Shown one piece after another: positions 25,057 through 33,621 of a DNA stretch of 37,715 nt. The stretch's first letter is position 1. Every line of letters starts with the position of its first letter. The notes under the pieces are model-generated. The model ran no database searches and was not told where the DNA came from. It was given only the letters and a program-made list of their open reading frames with translations. Source of the stretch: Thiotrichales bacterium (GTDB taxonomy: Bacteria > Pseudomonadota > Gammaproteobacteria > Francisellales > CACEW01); contig CANJUQ010000017.1 of the NCBI GenBank assembly GCA_947478175.1, forward strand, positions 1 to 37,715, in the 5' to 3' direction. The position numbers were made by a program, and so were the translations under genes.

Positions 25057-25962
25057 ATGATTAATAAAAAACCCCTGGCTGGAATTATTTTGGCGTTAAC
25101 TCTGTTTTTCTGGGCTTCAGCGTATGTGGCGATTCGAGTAGCAGAACATAGTTTTTCTCCGGGGGCTTTAGGTTTTTTTAGATATGCCATTGCGGCGTTA
25201 ATTATGGGGCCTGTTTATTGTTTAATTCCTAATAAAACCAAAATCAGTCGGATGGACGGTTTTTTAATTTTTATCTCAGGGGCCATTGGTATTGGGATTT
25301 ACAACGTTGCCGTTAATCAGGGGGAGTTAGTTGTTCCTGCAGCGATGGCGGCTTTTATTGTGGCCAGTATGCCCGTGGTTTCGTCGATTGGCGCAGCAAT
25401 ATTTTTTAAAGAAAGAATTACTTGGATTGGAATTTTAGGGCTGATCATTAGTTTTACCGGCGTGGCAGTGATTGCGCTATCTCAAGGCTCGCTCCATTTG
25501 TCTTTTACGATGGGAGTGGGCTCTTTGCTTTTTGCTGTGATCTGTGCGGTTTTTTATAATTTGATGCAGAAAAAATTACTCCGAAAATTTCGGGCCTTAG
25601 AACTTTCTTGTTTATGTATTTTAAGTGCGTGTTTGATTCAAATTGTTTTTTTACCAGCAGGATTAAATCAGATTCACCAAGCCAATATTTCTAGTGTATT
25701 AGCAGTTTTATTCTTAGGGGTTTTTCCAGCTGCCTTTTCTTATCTGGGATATACCTATGCCCTGACTTATTTTTCGATTACCCGGACAACAGCCAGTTTA
25801 TTTGCCATGCCTTTTATAACGTTAGTCATTGGTTGGATTGTTCTGGGTGAGAAGCTTCCCTGGATTGCTTTAATAGGCGGCATATTAACTTTGATGGGGC
25901 CTTTTTTGATTTTCAAATATGGGGCGCTAAAAAGCTTGCCAAAGGGTTCAAGATCTTTATAA
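25057..25962 (+). CDS. EamA family (DMT superfamily) transporter
   Basis: This inner-membrane protein of 301 residues has ten hydrophobic segments in two EamA halves. The first half carries LFFWASAYVAIRVAEHSFSP and FFRYAIAALIMGP; the end of the first repeat is FKERITWIGILGLIISFTGV. The second half ends VLGEKLPWIALIGGILTLMGPFLI. These proteins export or import metabolites such as amino acids; the substrate cannot be predicted. It follows the rhomboid gene closely. Its last codons contain the promoter of tRNA-Thr. Confidence 0.85.
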   Translation: MINKKPLAGIILALTLFFWASAYVAIRVAEHSFSPGALGFFRYAIAALIMGPVYCLIPNKTKISRMDGFLIFISGAIGIGIYNVAVNQGELVVPAAMAAFIVASMPVVSSIGAAIFFKERITWIGILGLIISFTGVAVIALSQGSLHLSFTMGVGSLLFAVICAVFYNLMQKKLLRKFRALELSCLCILSACLIQIVFLPAGLNQIHQANISSVLAVLFLGVFPAAFSYLGYTYALTYFSITRTTASLFAMPFITLVIGWIVLGEKLPWIALIGGILTLMGPFLIFKYGALKSLPKGSRSL

Positions 25963-25963
25963 T
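25936..25963 (+). promoter_or_regulatory. Promoter for tRNA-Thr, overlapping the EamA stop
   Basis: TTGCCA (25936-25941), a 16-base spacer and a perfect TATAAT (25958-25963) are followed by the GC-rich CGCGCCCGC, typical of stable-RNA promoters. The -10 box includes the stop codon of the transporter gene. Confidence 0.7.
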
Positions 25964-26012
25964 CGCGCCCGCTTTTGTAGCCATGGTTTTTCAGGGTTTT
26001 ACGGGTGTTAGT

Positions 26013-26088
26013 GCTGACATAGCTCAGTTGGTAGAGCAACTGATTTGTAATCAGTAGGTCGTGAGTTCGAATCCCACTGTCAGCACCA
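26013..26088 (+). tRNA. tRNA-Thr (anticodon TGT)
   Basis: This is a complete 76-base tRNA with encoded CCA. The acceptor stem GCTGACA/TGTCAGC is perfect. The D-arm is AGCTCAGTTGGTAGAGC, the anticodon stem ACTGA/TCAGT has loop TTTGTAA (anticodon TGT, threonine), and the T-loop is TTCGAAT. Confidence 0.97.
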
Positions 26089-26129
26089 GATTTGATAAGG
26101 GTTTTAAGCGGTTTCTTAACACTTTCTTA

Positions 26130-26159
26130 TTGACTCTCTTGAAAACACGTTGTTACAAT
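26130..26159 (+). promoter_or_regulatory. Promoter for tRNA-Asn
   Basis: TTGACT (26130-26135), an 18-base spacer and TACAAT (26154-26159) are followed by GCGCGCC. The tRNA starts 16 bases further on. The GC-rich discriminator is of the kind seen at stringently controlled promoters. Confidence 0.7.
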
Positions 26160-26175
26160 GCGCGCCTCTTTGGAT

Positions 26176-26250
<75 letters not shown>

Positions 26251-26257
26251 ATTCTAG

Positions 26258-26277
26258 AAAGCCTGTTCAGGCTTTTT
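26258..26277 (+). terminator. Intrinsic terminator of tRNA-Asn
   Basis: AAAGCCTG pairs with CAGGCTTT (effectively a 7-bp stem with a GTTC loop), followed by Ts. It lies eight bases after the tRNA. Confidence 0.75.
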
Positions 26278-26357
26278 CAAAAATTTCAATTGTGGCGATG
26301 GATTGTCATATTTCATTACACGGAAGTACTAACTTTTTGAGGTATGGAGTAATTACA

Positions 26358-27014
26358 ATGAAAGGATTAACTGCGCTTGGCGTTGCTGCGGCGTTATCAT
26401 TAGGCATTACTAATGCTTATGCTGGTCAAAATGAAGGTGGTTTTTCTATCGGTGTTAAGGGCGGATATAACACCATGGATTTTCCCACAAACTCCCAAGA
26501 ATTAACTGACGATGATGGGGATTCACTTGTTATTAATGGCAAAAAAGATGAGTACATTGCAGGTGTTCACGTAGATTATTTATGGCCTGTTGCTGATTTT
26601 TTCGAACTAGGCAGTCAATTAGGTTATAGCTACTACGGAAAGTATAAGACTAACTATACGTACAATGGTGTCGCTGGTTCTACCACTTATCAAATTGGGG
26701 ATGCCAGTTTTCAATTGGTTGCTCAGTGGAATATACAAAAATTCTTTCTTCAACTGCGCGGTGGTGCTGGATATTTCCATACTGCTACTTCTAATAGCGG
26801 TGCAGATTTAGACCCTACTATTAATAAAAATACGTGGAATCCTCTTTTAGGAGCCTCTGCGGGTTTGTTTTTAACCGACAACTTTTCTGCTGAAATTTTT
26901 GTAGATCATGTGTTTGGTCAAAATTATGGGAACTTTATTGACTTGGCGAATGCCGACACCATTAAACCCGCCACAATGACATCTGTTGGACTTGGTGTTG
27001 CATACACTTTTTGA
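26358..27014 (+). CDS. Outer-membrane beta-barrel protein
   Basis: This is a 218-residue exported protein. A signal peptide covers about residues 1-22 (MKGLTALGVAAALSLGITNAYA). The mature protein alternates short amphipathic strands and ends in VGLGVAYTF, with the C-terminal phenylalanine that marks outer-membrane barrels. GGFSIGVKGGYN, GVHVDYLW, QLGYSYYGKY, FFLQLRGGAGYF and LLGASAGLFLTDNFSAEIFVDHVFG are likely strands of an eight-stranded barrel of the OmpA/Omp25-like type. GGAG is eight bases before this ATG. The open frame continues upstream through tRNA-Asn, but that part is not coding. Its function is unknown; such barrels often act in adhesion or envelope stability. Confidence 0.85.
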   Translation: MKGLTALGVAAALSLGITNAYAGQNEGGFSIGVKGGYNTMDFPTNSQELTDDDGDSLVINGKKDEYIAGVHVDYLWPVADFFELGSQLGYSYYGKYKTNYTYNGVAGSTTYQIGDASFQLVAQWNIQKFFLQLRGGAGYFHTATSNSGADLDPTINKNTWNPLLGASAGLFLTDNFSAEIFVDHVFGQNYGNFIDLANADTIKPATMTSVGLGVAYTF

Positions 27015-27037
27015 TGCAGTCTAATTATTTCTTATAG

Positions 27038-27080
27038 CTCACTAGGAAATTTATATTTCCTAGTGAGGTGATTTTTTTTT
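27038..27080 (+). terminator. Strong hairpin and T-run after the barrel gene
   Basis: A perfect 13-bp stem (CTCACTAGGAAAT/ATTTCCTAGTGAG, loop TTAT) is followed after four bases by nine Ts. Confidence 0.8.
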
Positions 27081-27356
27081 ACAGAGAAAGAACCTAGGCT
27101 GTTTGAGAGCTGTTTCTTCACCTTTGTCTGTGCCGTTTGGATGCTTTTGACTGGAAGCCTTGAAAAAAGTTTCCCAATTTTGAAATCTAATCGACAGCCA
27201 GGCGAGGTTGGAGAGGTTTTCTTCCTTGATTTCATCTCGCCGCTTCTCCAGCACATCGAGAAAACTATCTTCAAGCGAATCTTTTTTTTGATTTAGAGCT
27301 TCAAACCCATAGGCCAGGCAATAAGTTGAAAATTCATTAATGGATAGGGAAACCAT
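27060..27356 (-). CDS. Hypothetical 98-residue protein
   Basis: This leftward frame starts at ATG 27356 (MVSLSINEFSTYCLAYGFE), continues with an acidic/basic helix-like stretch DSLEDSFLDVLEKRRDEIKEE and NLSNLAWLSIRFQNWETFF, and ends in a lysine-rich tail. It is protein-like in composition but unrecognised. There is no good Shine-Dalgarno sequence. Its 3' end runs into the terminator hairpin of the convergent barrel gene. It may be a real small gene, a remnant or a chance frame. Confidence 0.35.
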   Translation of the reverse strand: MVSLSINEFSTYCLAYGFEALNQKKDSLEDSFLDVLEKRRDEIKEENLSNLAWLSIRFQNWETFFKASSQKHPNGTDKGEETALKQPRFFLCKKKSPH

Positions 27357-27389
27357 CCCTAGATATCGGTAATGGTGGTGGCCCAATTA

Positions 27390-27549
27390 TAAAAAAAGAG
27401 ATTTCGTACACGGATTTCCCGTGTGTCAGAAATTTCACTTTATTTTTGGATGAAACCGGTGCTGAAGATAAAAAGGTGTTTTGCTTGATGCTGCCTTCGG
27501 AGCATTAGTTGTGTGATTTGACTGGGGGCTTAGGCTCCCAGGTTTTTTT
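27390..27549 (+). ncRNA. Candidate small structured RNA ending at an intrinsic terminator
   Basis: No rightward gene precedes the strong terminator at 27522-27549. Two more hairpins lie just upstream: ACACGG/CCGTGT at 27408-27424, and ATGCT...AGCAT with an inner CC/GG at 27488-27505. A string of hairpins closed by a terminator in a gene-free stretch is the layout of a trans-acting small RNA or a leader. The 5' end is a guess, since only a weak TATAAA near 27388 is seen. It matches none of the well-known structural RNAs I recognise. Confidence 0.35.
27522..27549 (+). terminator. Intrinsic terminator with no upstream gene
   Basis: CTGGGGGC (27522-27529) pairs with GCTCCCAG (27534-27541), eight pairs including one G-U, with loop TTAG. 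Seven Ts follow. Confidence 0.8.
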
Positions 27550-27740
27550 ATGGTAATGTTTCGTGGAAGCATAAGCTAATAATGTACCATGGATTAATTA
27601 AGGCAGAGCTACTGACTCGCTGGGCTGTGTTGCCAGTGATAGAGTGGATCAGCGTTCCCCTGTAACTTAAATTTCCTAACCACTAGAAACTAGAAAATGG
27701 CCCTGTGTTGACAAAAAGATATGGCAATGAGGAATGTGGC

Positions 27741-28925
27741 ATGATTTTACAGAAAGTTATAAAAAAATCGCTTATTGGCTGTGGTATTTTTGCTTGTTGG
27801 GTAGGTGCGTTTTCGGCCGAAACTACTACCAGTCAGCAACTCCAGCAGGTTGTTGATAGTGCTCAAAAGAAACTAGAAATCAATGCTGTTTCTTTGTCAG
27901 TTCTTATGCCTGGAGAAAAGCAACCTAACAGCTTTTTTGTGGGTGAAAAATCTATTTCAGACAAAACGCCTATTGATGAGAATACAATTTTCAAAGTGGG
28001 TAGCATCGCAAAAACGTATACAGCTGTATTAACGGCACAAGCAATTGATGAAGGGAAGCTCAAATTAACTGATAAGCTTGGGCAATTTTTGCCACAATAC
28101 TCACAATGGAAAGACGTCACAATTAGTCAATTGATTAATCAAACCAGTGGCATTATGGATTATGACGAAACACCTAATTGGTGGAGAAATTTGATGGTTG
28201 AAGAGGGTAAGGTTTGGACTGCAAAGGAATTGGTTCAACTTGCTTACGATGGCCAGAGTGATTTTGCACCCGGTGAAGGGTGGGGGTATTCAAATACCAA
28301 TTACGTGCTGCTCGGAATGATCCTAGAACAGGTTTATCATGAGCCCGCTGAAACACTTACCACTCAGCTAATTAAACAGGCTGATTTAAAACACACTTAT
28401 TATTATACAACACCCTATAGTCAATTAATTTATGCCCAATTAGTCCATGGCTATTTTCAGAATCAATATGATGAAACTGAACTAAATGGCTCTTGGCTGA
28501 GAACCGCAGGTGCGACTCTATCTACCCCTACCGATATGGTGAAATGGATGTATACGCTATTTAATGACCATTCTATAAAAGGATTGCCTATTTCAACACG
28601 CTTTAATTTTATTGATACTGCTAACGGTCAACCATACAGCGCCAGTTCGGTCATCGGTTACAGTTTTGGGGTGTTCGAGCGCAAAACTCCTGAAGGTCCA
28701 ATCTATTTTACGCCGGGGCTTACTTCTGGTTATGTTTCCATGATGGTTTATGCGCCATGCTTGGATACCTATTTTGCTTATTCTGGCAGTAAAGCACCTA
28801 TCCCAGGATTCCATGATTTTATGTTGTCAAATGTAATGGGGGTGTTAGCACATGACACTAAATTGCAATCCATTTTAAGCAAGAAGCCATTACCTGCCTA
28901 TTGTCATGGGGTCGTTAGTTCTTAA
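27741..28925 (+). CDS. Exported serine hydrolase, beta-lactamase/DD-peptidase fold
   Basis: This is a 394-residue exported member of the beta-lactamase-related (class C, family S12) serine hydrolases, which include penicillin-binding carboxypeptidases, esterases and amidases. The signal peptide covers about residues 1-26 (cleavage near AFSA/ET). The catalytic SxxK is SIAK at 88-91, in FKVGSIAKTYTAVLTAQAID. The Tyr motif is YSN at 183-185 (GWGYSNTNYVLLG). The third motif, usually HxG or KTG, is FTPG near 323, which is unusual. ATG 27741 is preferred because AGGAA lies six bases upstream and the signal peptide starts there; the frame extends 36 bases further. It overlaps the pump gene tail-to-tail by 11 bases. 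True beta-lactamase activity is unlikely. Confidence 0.82.
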   Translation: MILQKVIKKSLIGCGIFACWVGAFSAETTTSQQLQQVVDSAQKKLEINAVSLSVLMPGEKQPNSFFVGEKSISDKTPIDENTIFKVGSIAKTYTAVLTAQAIDEGKLKLTDKLGQFLPQYSQWKDVTISQLINQTSGIMDYDETPNWWRNLMVEEGKVWTAKELVQLAYDGQSDFAPGEGWGYSNTNYVLLGMILEQVYHEPAETLTTQLIKQADLKHTYYYTTPYSQLIYAQLVHGYFQNQYDETELNGSWLRTAGATLSTPTDMVKWMYTLFNDHSIKGLPISTRFNFIDTANGQPYSASSVIGYSFGVFERKTPEGPIYFTPGLTSGYVSMMVYAPCLDTYFAYSGSKAPIPGFHDFMLSNVMGVLAHDTKLQSILSKKPLPAYCHGVVSS

Positions 28926-31900
28926 TTAAATGCTTTTGTGTGCTCAACAGTTGCATCAATACCGTCGGTACAACAAATAGCGTAAATAGAGTACCAATTA
29001 ACATTCCAAAAAATATTACAACGCCTAAATCATAGCGACTGTTACTACCTGCACCTTGTGCAAAGATTAATGGTACTACACCGAAGATCATGGCAAACGT
29101 GGTCATGAGAATAGGTCTGAGTCTGTGTTTTGCAGCTTCAACCACGGCATCAAAGCTGCTCATTTCGTTTTGAATCGCTTTAAGCGCAAAGTCTACTAGC
29201 AAAATCCCATGCTTAGTGATTAAGCCTATCAATGTTAATAAACCAATTTCTGTATAAATGTTTAAGGTGGCTATGCCTAGATATAGTACTAACAACGCAC
29301 CAAACATTGACATTGGGACGCTGGTTAGAACGACAAAAGGAACACTGAAGCTTTCAAATTGTAGTGCTAGTAACAAATAGATGAGAACGATGGAGAATCC
29401 AATTAAATAGCCAATTTTTCCTGATTCCTGAATAAAGGCTCTAGAGGCTCCGCTGTAATTAAAGCTCACTTGTGGTGGCAGTGTCTCTTGTGCAATTTTC
29501 TGGAGCTTGGCTAATCCTTCTCCTAAGGTAACACCGTTAGCAAGAACACCTTCTAATGTCACTGAATTCATTTGTTGGAATTGATCCAAGCTTTCCGGTT
29601 CTGGAGTGTGGCTAACTGAAGCGATACTCGATAATGGAATGAGATTGCCGTTTTTAGTTCTTACGTAGACCCATTGCAACGCATTATCATTATTTCGAAA
29701 ACTTTGCATTGCCTGAGGTATTACCTGATAGCTGTAGTCATGATAACTGAAGAAATTTACGTAGTTATTACTCCAAAGTGTTGATAGTGCCTGATTGATT
29801 TGACTCATAGAAATACCAAGATTGGCTGCTTCTTCGTGATTCACGTTAATATTGAACTGAGAGTTATCGAACTTCAAAGTAGGGATAATAAAAGCGAATA
29901 ACCCACTTTGTGTTGCTTTGAGGGAAACTTCTTGTGCTAATTGGTATATCTTCGTGTGATCTAGTGTTGATGTAATGACAAATTGTACGGGAGGCCCGCC
30001 ACCTGCCATTGGAAGAGGGGGGATTTGGTATACGAAGGCCTGTAAGCCAGGTACTTCTGCCAGCTTCCCTTGAAGAATATCAGCTAATGCCATTTGTGAT
30101 AACGGACGTTGGTTTTCGTTTTTTAGGACCAGGCCTGATGAAACATCCCCCCCTGGGCCATTGACAATAAAATATTTTTCCATTCCAGGTATGCTTTTAA
30201 ATGCATTCTCTAAATAATGGTCATTAATATGGAGATAATTGAGGCTGGCATTAGATGGGCCATTTGCTGCAATCCCCAGATAGTTCTGGTCTTCTTGTGG
30301 AGCAAGAGTTTCAGGTGTGTTCAAAAAAAATAGGCCACACGACAATAACGCTGCTACAGCTAATGAAAGTACAAAGTATTTTTTATTCAGCGCCCAGCTC
30401 AAACTTCGAAGATAAAGCCCTTGCACTCTATCAAATAGGCATGATGATCCTGCATACAATTTAGAACTAAATGCAGTTGGTGTAATAAGTTTAGAGCACA
30501 TCATCGGTGTTAAGACGACTGCAATTATTCCTGATACAACGACTGCTAAAGATAAGGTAAATGCAAATTCTTTAAATAAAGCACCTGTTAATCCACCTAT
30601 AAAACCAATTGGAATAAAAACAACTGCGAGAGTAAGAGACATTGTAATTAAAGGTATAAAAACCTGCTTTAATCCTGTGATACTCGCTAAGACAATATCT
30701 TTGCTCTTTTCTGAATGCCTATGAATATTCTCTAGTACAACAATGGCATCATCAACAACGAGTCCTATTGCTAATACCATTGCTAAAAGTGTTAACGTGT
30801 TAATCGAAAAATTAAGTAAGTATAGAAATGAGCATACTCCAACTAACGATAGTGGTATCGATACTGTGGGGATAATGACTAACCTGAAAGATCCAAGAAA
30901 TAGAAAAACAATAAGCGTTACGATAATGACGGATTCTACGAGTGTTTTTATGACTTCATAAAGTGACTGCTTAATATATTTAGTGCTGTCATAGACTACT
31001 TGTGAATGTAGGCCAGGTGGAAATGCGGCCGCAAGGAAGAGTAGTTGTTCTCTTACCTGATTAATGACCGTTATTGGGTTTGCACCTGGCTGCAAAATAA
31101 AGGCTAAATTGACCGCTTGTTTCCCATTGAAGAAGAGATCGGTGTCATAGTTTTCTGAACCTATTGCTATTTTTGCAATGTCGCCAAGCTGAACAAGATC
31201 GCTTTCATTTCTTTTGATAACAAGGTGTTCAAATTCTTGAGGAGTGCTGAGGTCTGTCGATACGCTGACAGGTGTGTCGGTCATCTGGCCTTTTAAGCTA
31301 CCTGGCGATGCCTGAATATTGTTACTGGTTAGAGCAGAGTAAACATCTTCACTACTGATGTTATGGGCGACCATATTAACAGGGTTGAGCCAAACGCGCA
31401 TGGCGTAAGGTTTGTTGCCAAAAATATTGATAAATGCCAGCCCTGGTACATTTTGCAGTTGCGGTTTTATGACTTTTGCAAGGTAAGCACTGATTTTTTG
31501 ATCAGACATGTCATCGCTTGTAAAACTTACAATAAGTGAAGGAAAAGTTATTCCAGTTTGCTTCATCAAGCTAGGGTCTCTTACTGCATCAGGGAGCAAA
31601 TATTTAACAGCATTTACTTTGCTCGTAATATTAGTCAAAGCATTGTCCGGGGAGTAATTGAGTTTCATATATGCGGTGATTGTGCTTTGTCCCTGTGTGC
31701 TTGAAGCCGCCATATAATCTATACCCTCTGCACTGGCAATAGCTTCTTCAATGGGTTCTGTTACAAAGCTCTGAACGGTTTTTGAGTTGGCCCCAGGGTA
31801 TGAGGTAGTAATAGTTATAGTTGTTATAGTCAGTGCAGGAAATTGACTCACTGACAATTGAGACAGGCAAACAAAGCCTATCATGAGGATTAGCAAGCAA

Positions 31901-31941
31901 GTGACTATGGCAACTACAGGCTTTTTTATAAATATAATCAT
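28915..31941 (-). CDS. RND family efflux pump, inner-membrane permease
   Basis: This is a proton-driven RND transporter (HAE1 type, AcrB/MexB/MdtB-like) of 1008 residues. It has the N-terminal transmembrane segment, two large periplasmic loops and two blocks of six segments. The proton-relay pair is at about D397-D398 in AIGLVVDDAIVVLENIHRH. SVSQFPALTITTITI, TSYPGANSKTV and GLLTLIGLITKHGILLVDFA are family landmarks. It starts ten bases after the adaptor gene, so the two form a pump pair. No TolC-like outer-membrane gene is nearby. Its place at the end of a biosynthetic-looking operon suggests export of, or resistance to, the product; the substrate is unknown. Confidence 0.95.
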   Translation of the reverse strand: MIIFIKKPVVAIVTCLLILMIGFVCLSQLSVSQFPALTITTITITTSYPGANSKTVQSFVTEPIEEAIASAEGIDYMAASSTQGQSTITAYMKLNYSPDNALTNITSKVNAVKYLLPDAVRDPSLMKQTGITFPSLIVSFTSDDMSDQKISAYLAKVIKPQLQNVPGLAFINIFGNKPYAMRVWLNPVNMVAHNISSEDVYSALTSNNIQASPGSLKGQMTDTPVSVSTDLSTPQEFEHLVIKRNESDLVQLGDIAKIAIGSENYDTDLFFNGKQAVNLAFILQPGANPITVINQVREQLLFLAAAFPPGLHSQVVYDSTKYIKQSLYEVIKTLVESVIIVTLIVFLFLGSFRLVIIPTVSIPLSLVGVCSFLYLLNFSINTLTLLAMVLAIGLVVDDAIVVLENIHRHSEKSKDIVLASITGLKQVFIPLITMSLTLAVVFIPIGFIGGLTGALFKEFAFTLSLAVVVSGIIAVVLTPMMCSKLITPTAFSSKLYAGSSCLFDRVQGLYLRSLSWALNKKYFVLSLAVAALLSCGLFFLNTPETLAPQEDQNYLGIAANGPSNASLNYLHINDHYLENAFKSIPGMEKYFIVNGPGGDVSSGLVLKNENQRPLSQMALADILQGKLAEVPGLQAFVYQIPPLPMAGGGPPVQFVITSTLDHTKIYQLAQEVSLKATQSGLFAFIIPTLKFDNSQFNINVNHEEAANLGISMSQINQALSTLWSNNYVNFFSYHDYSYQVIPQAMQSFRNNDNALQWVYVRTKNGNLIPLSSIASVSHTPEPESLDQFQQMNSVTLEGVLANGVTLGEGLAKLQKIAQETLPPQVSFNYSGASRAFIQESGKIGYLIGFSIVLIYLLLALQFESFSVPFVVLTSVPMSMFGALLVLYLGIATLNIYTEIGLLTLIGLITKHGILLVDFALKAIQNEMSSFDAVVEAAKHRLRPILMTTFAMIFGVVPLIFAQGAGSNSRYDLGVVIFFGMLIGTLFTLFVVPTVLMQLLSTQKHLIKN

Positions 31942-31951
31942 TTGTCTGTTC

Positions 31952-33043
31952 CTATTGGTTGATTACTTGAACAGGCTCATGATTTCGTAGCTTAAAAGCG
32001 CCCATCATCACAATGGCTTGGTCTGATTTTAGTTCTTTTCCTGTAATGATGACGTCGTCACCATCCTCCGCGATTACATTGACCGGCGTTTGTATTGCCT
32101 CAAACTGATTGTTCTTTGCAGGATTCAAAGTAAAAATGTAAGTGCCATAGAGGGAGTTTAAAATTGAACTTGATGGAACCATAAGCACTTGTTGTGTATT
32201 AGTAATGGGCACAATAACTTGAGCGAACATACCAGGCATTAGATTATTGTCTGGGTTTTGTATTTCTGCTCTGACAGCAAGAGTTCGAGAATCAGCGTTA
32301 AGTTGTGAATCTATGCTTATGATATTTCCTGCGAAGCATTGGCTTTGAGCATCAAGAGAAACTTCAACTTTGATAGTTTTACCAAGCAAATTTCTGCTGA
32401 TATATGTTTGGGGTAAAGAGAAGTCTAAGTAAATAGGGTTGTATTGTTGTAAATTGGCTAGTAGCGTTCCTGGTTGAACTAACTGCCCGACATTGATGTC
32501 CCTTAAGCCTACAGTGCCATCAAAAGGAGCGGAAATTGTATAGTAACTCAGTTCAGCTTGTATTTGTTTAATTGCCCCCGTCAGTTCAACATATGCAGCT
32601 TTTGCTTGATCATAAGATGATTGAGATATCGCATTTTCGCTTAGTAAAAGTTTTAAGCGATCATAATTTTGTTGAGCCAATGTGAGCTGGACTTCCTTTT
32701 GGGCTAATTGCGCTTGCAACTCACTATCGTCTATTTTAACGAGTACATCTCCTTTTTTAATGTACTCGCCAGAATGAAAATCAATTTGAGAAATAGTCCC
32801 GGTAACTTGAGAGGATATTGATACACCCTGTACGGCGGTGAAATTACCAATTGTTTGATATGTCGCCTGCCAAGGTAATTGCTTAATTTTAGTTATTTTT
32901 ACACCAGAAATTGGCAGGTGTTGAGTATCATTTTTTTGGCTTTGACCAAGAAAATGAATTAACCCGTAGAGTAAAATAGTTATCGTTAAGGCAGCTAAAA
33001 TGAGATATTTTTTTTGTCTGCGTATTGATCTCAGGAATTTCAT
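31952..33043 (-). CDS. RND efflux periplasmic adaptor subunit
   Basis: This is a membrane-fusion protein of the HlyD/AcrA/MdtA type with 363 residues. It bridges the RND permease and an outer-membrane channel. An N-terminal anchor segment (about residues 14-33, YLILAALTITILLYGLIHFL) is followed by a lipoyl-like half motif (VQGVSISSQVTGTISQIDF...GEYIKKGDVLVKID), a coiled-coil hairpin (LQAQLAQKEVQLTLAQQNYD), the second half SYYTISAPFDGTVGLRDINVGQLVQPGTLL, and the beta-barrel and membrane-proximal domains. It lies 24 bases after the beta-solenoid gene and ten bases before the permease. Confidence 0.94.
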   Translation of the reverse strand: MKFLRSIRRQKKYLILAALTITILLYGLIHFLGQSQKNDTQHLPISGVKITKIKQLPWQATYQTIGNFTAVQGVSISSQVTGTISQIDFHSGEYIKKGDVLVKIDDSELQAQLAQKEVQLTLAQQNYDRLKLLLSENAISQSSYDQAKAAYVELTGAIKQIQAELSYYTISAPFDGTVGLRDINVGQLVQPGTLLANLQQYNPIYLDFSLPQTYISRNLLGKTIKVEVSLDAQSQCFAGNIISIDSQLNADSRTLAVRAEIQNPDNNLMPGMFAQVIVPITNTQQVLMVPSSSILNSLYGTYIFTLNPAKNNQFEAIQTPVNVIAEDGDDVIITGKELKSDQAIVMMGAFKLRNHEPVQVINQ

Positions 33044-33067
33044 ATTTTACTCCACCAGCTATATGTT

Positions 33068-33598
33068 TTAGTTATGTGCCTTTGTAGTGCCGTTGATAAT
33101 ATTTCCAGCAATATGACTGCTGCTATCGAGTTCAGCTACACCCGATTGTTCAGAAAAATCAACGTTACCGGATATTGATGAAGCATTTGACATATCGAGC
33201 ACGCCTTGTTGGCTGCTTGATTTAATGGTCACATTTCCGTTTATTTTTGATCCATTCATTTGCATGTAGTTAGTGGCAGAAAAGACATCCTTCTCAAATG
33301 TGCTCGCGTTAGAAAAGATGGGGCCATACACTGATACGGGGCCTTTTATTGTGCTGTCTGCACTTTTTAGCTCACCCATTACAGTGAGATTATTTATTGT
33401 AGCGTTATGAATGATCAGAGGGCCAAATACCGTAACATTGCCTGTCACATTCGTCCCTTCTAGGTCTGCTGGGCCATAGCATAAGACATCGTTTACGGTT
33501 TGATTTCCGTACTGACAGCTACTCACCATGGGTTGTGCTGATGCTATTAGTGGCAGTGCTACAGCCAAAATGGCTAGTCTAGATAGTAGATTTTTCAT
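33068..33598 (-). CDS. Secreted bactofilin-like beta-solenoid protein
   Basis: This is a 176-residue exported protein with a clear signal peptide (MKNLLSRLAILAVALPLIASA). The mature part is built from short repeating strands of the type GNVTVFGPLIIHNATINNLTV and GPVSVYGPIF, alternating Gly/Asn/Ser turns with hydrophobic residues every second position. This is the pattern of a right-handed beta-helix like bactofilin (polymer-forming) domains, but here it is exported. The start is the second ATG (33598) because the signal peptide begins there and AGGAG lies ten bases upstream; an earlier ATG overlaps the GNAT stop (ATGA). Its role between enzymes and a pump is unknown. Confidence 0.75.
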   Translation of the reverse strand: MKNLLSRLAILAVALPLIASAQPMVSSCQYGNQTVNDVLCYGPADLEGTNVTGNVTVFGPLIIHNATINNLTVMGELKSADSTIKGPVSVYGPIFSNASTFEKDVFSATNYMQMNGSKINGNVTIKSSSQQGVLDMSNASSISGNVDFSEQSGVAELDSSSHIAGNIINGTTKAHN

Positions 33599-33621
33599 TG
33601 TGTGTTTTCTCCTATGTTTAC

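Noticed and set aside
27032..27274. 80-residue minus-strand frame
   Set aside because: It overlaps the barrel terminator and a more protein-like frame in another phase, and its composition is basic and low-complexity.
27771..27782. Lipobox LIGC in the serine hydrolase signal peptide
   Set aside because: The cysteine lies at residue 14 with almost no hydrophobic stretch before it, so cleavage after AFSA is more likely.
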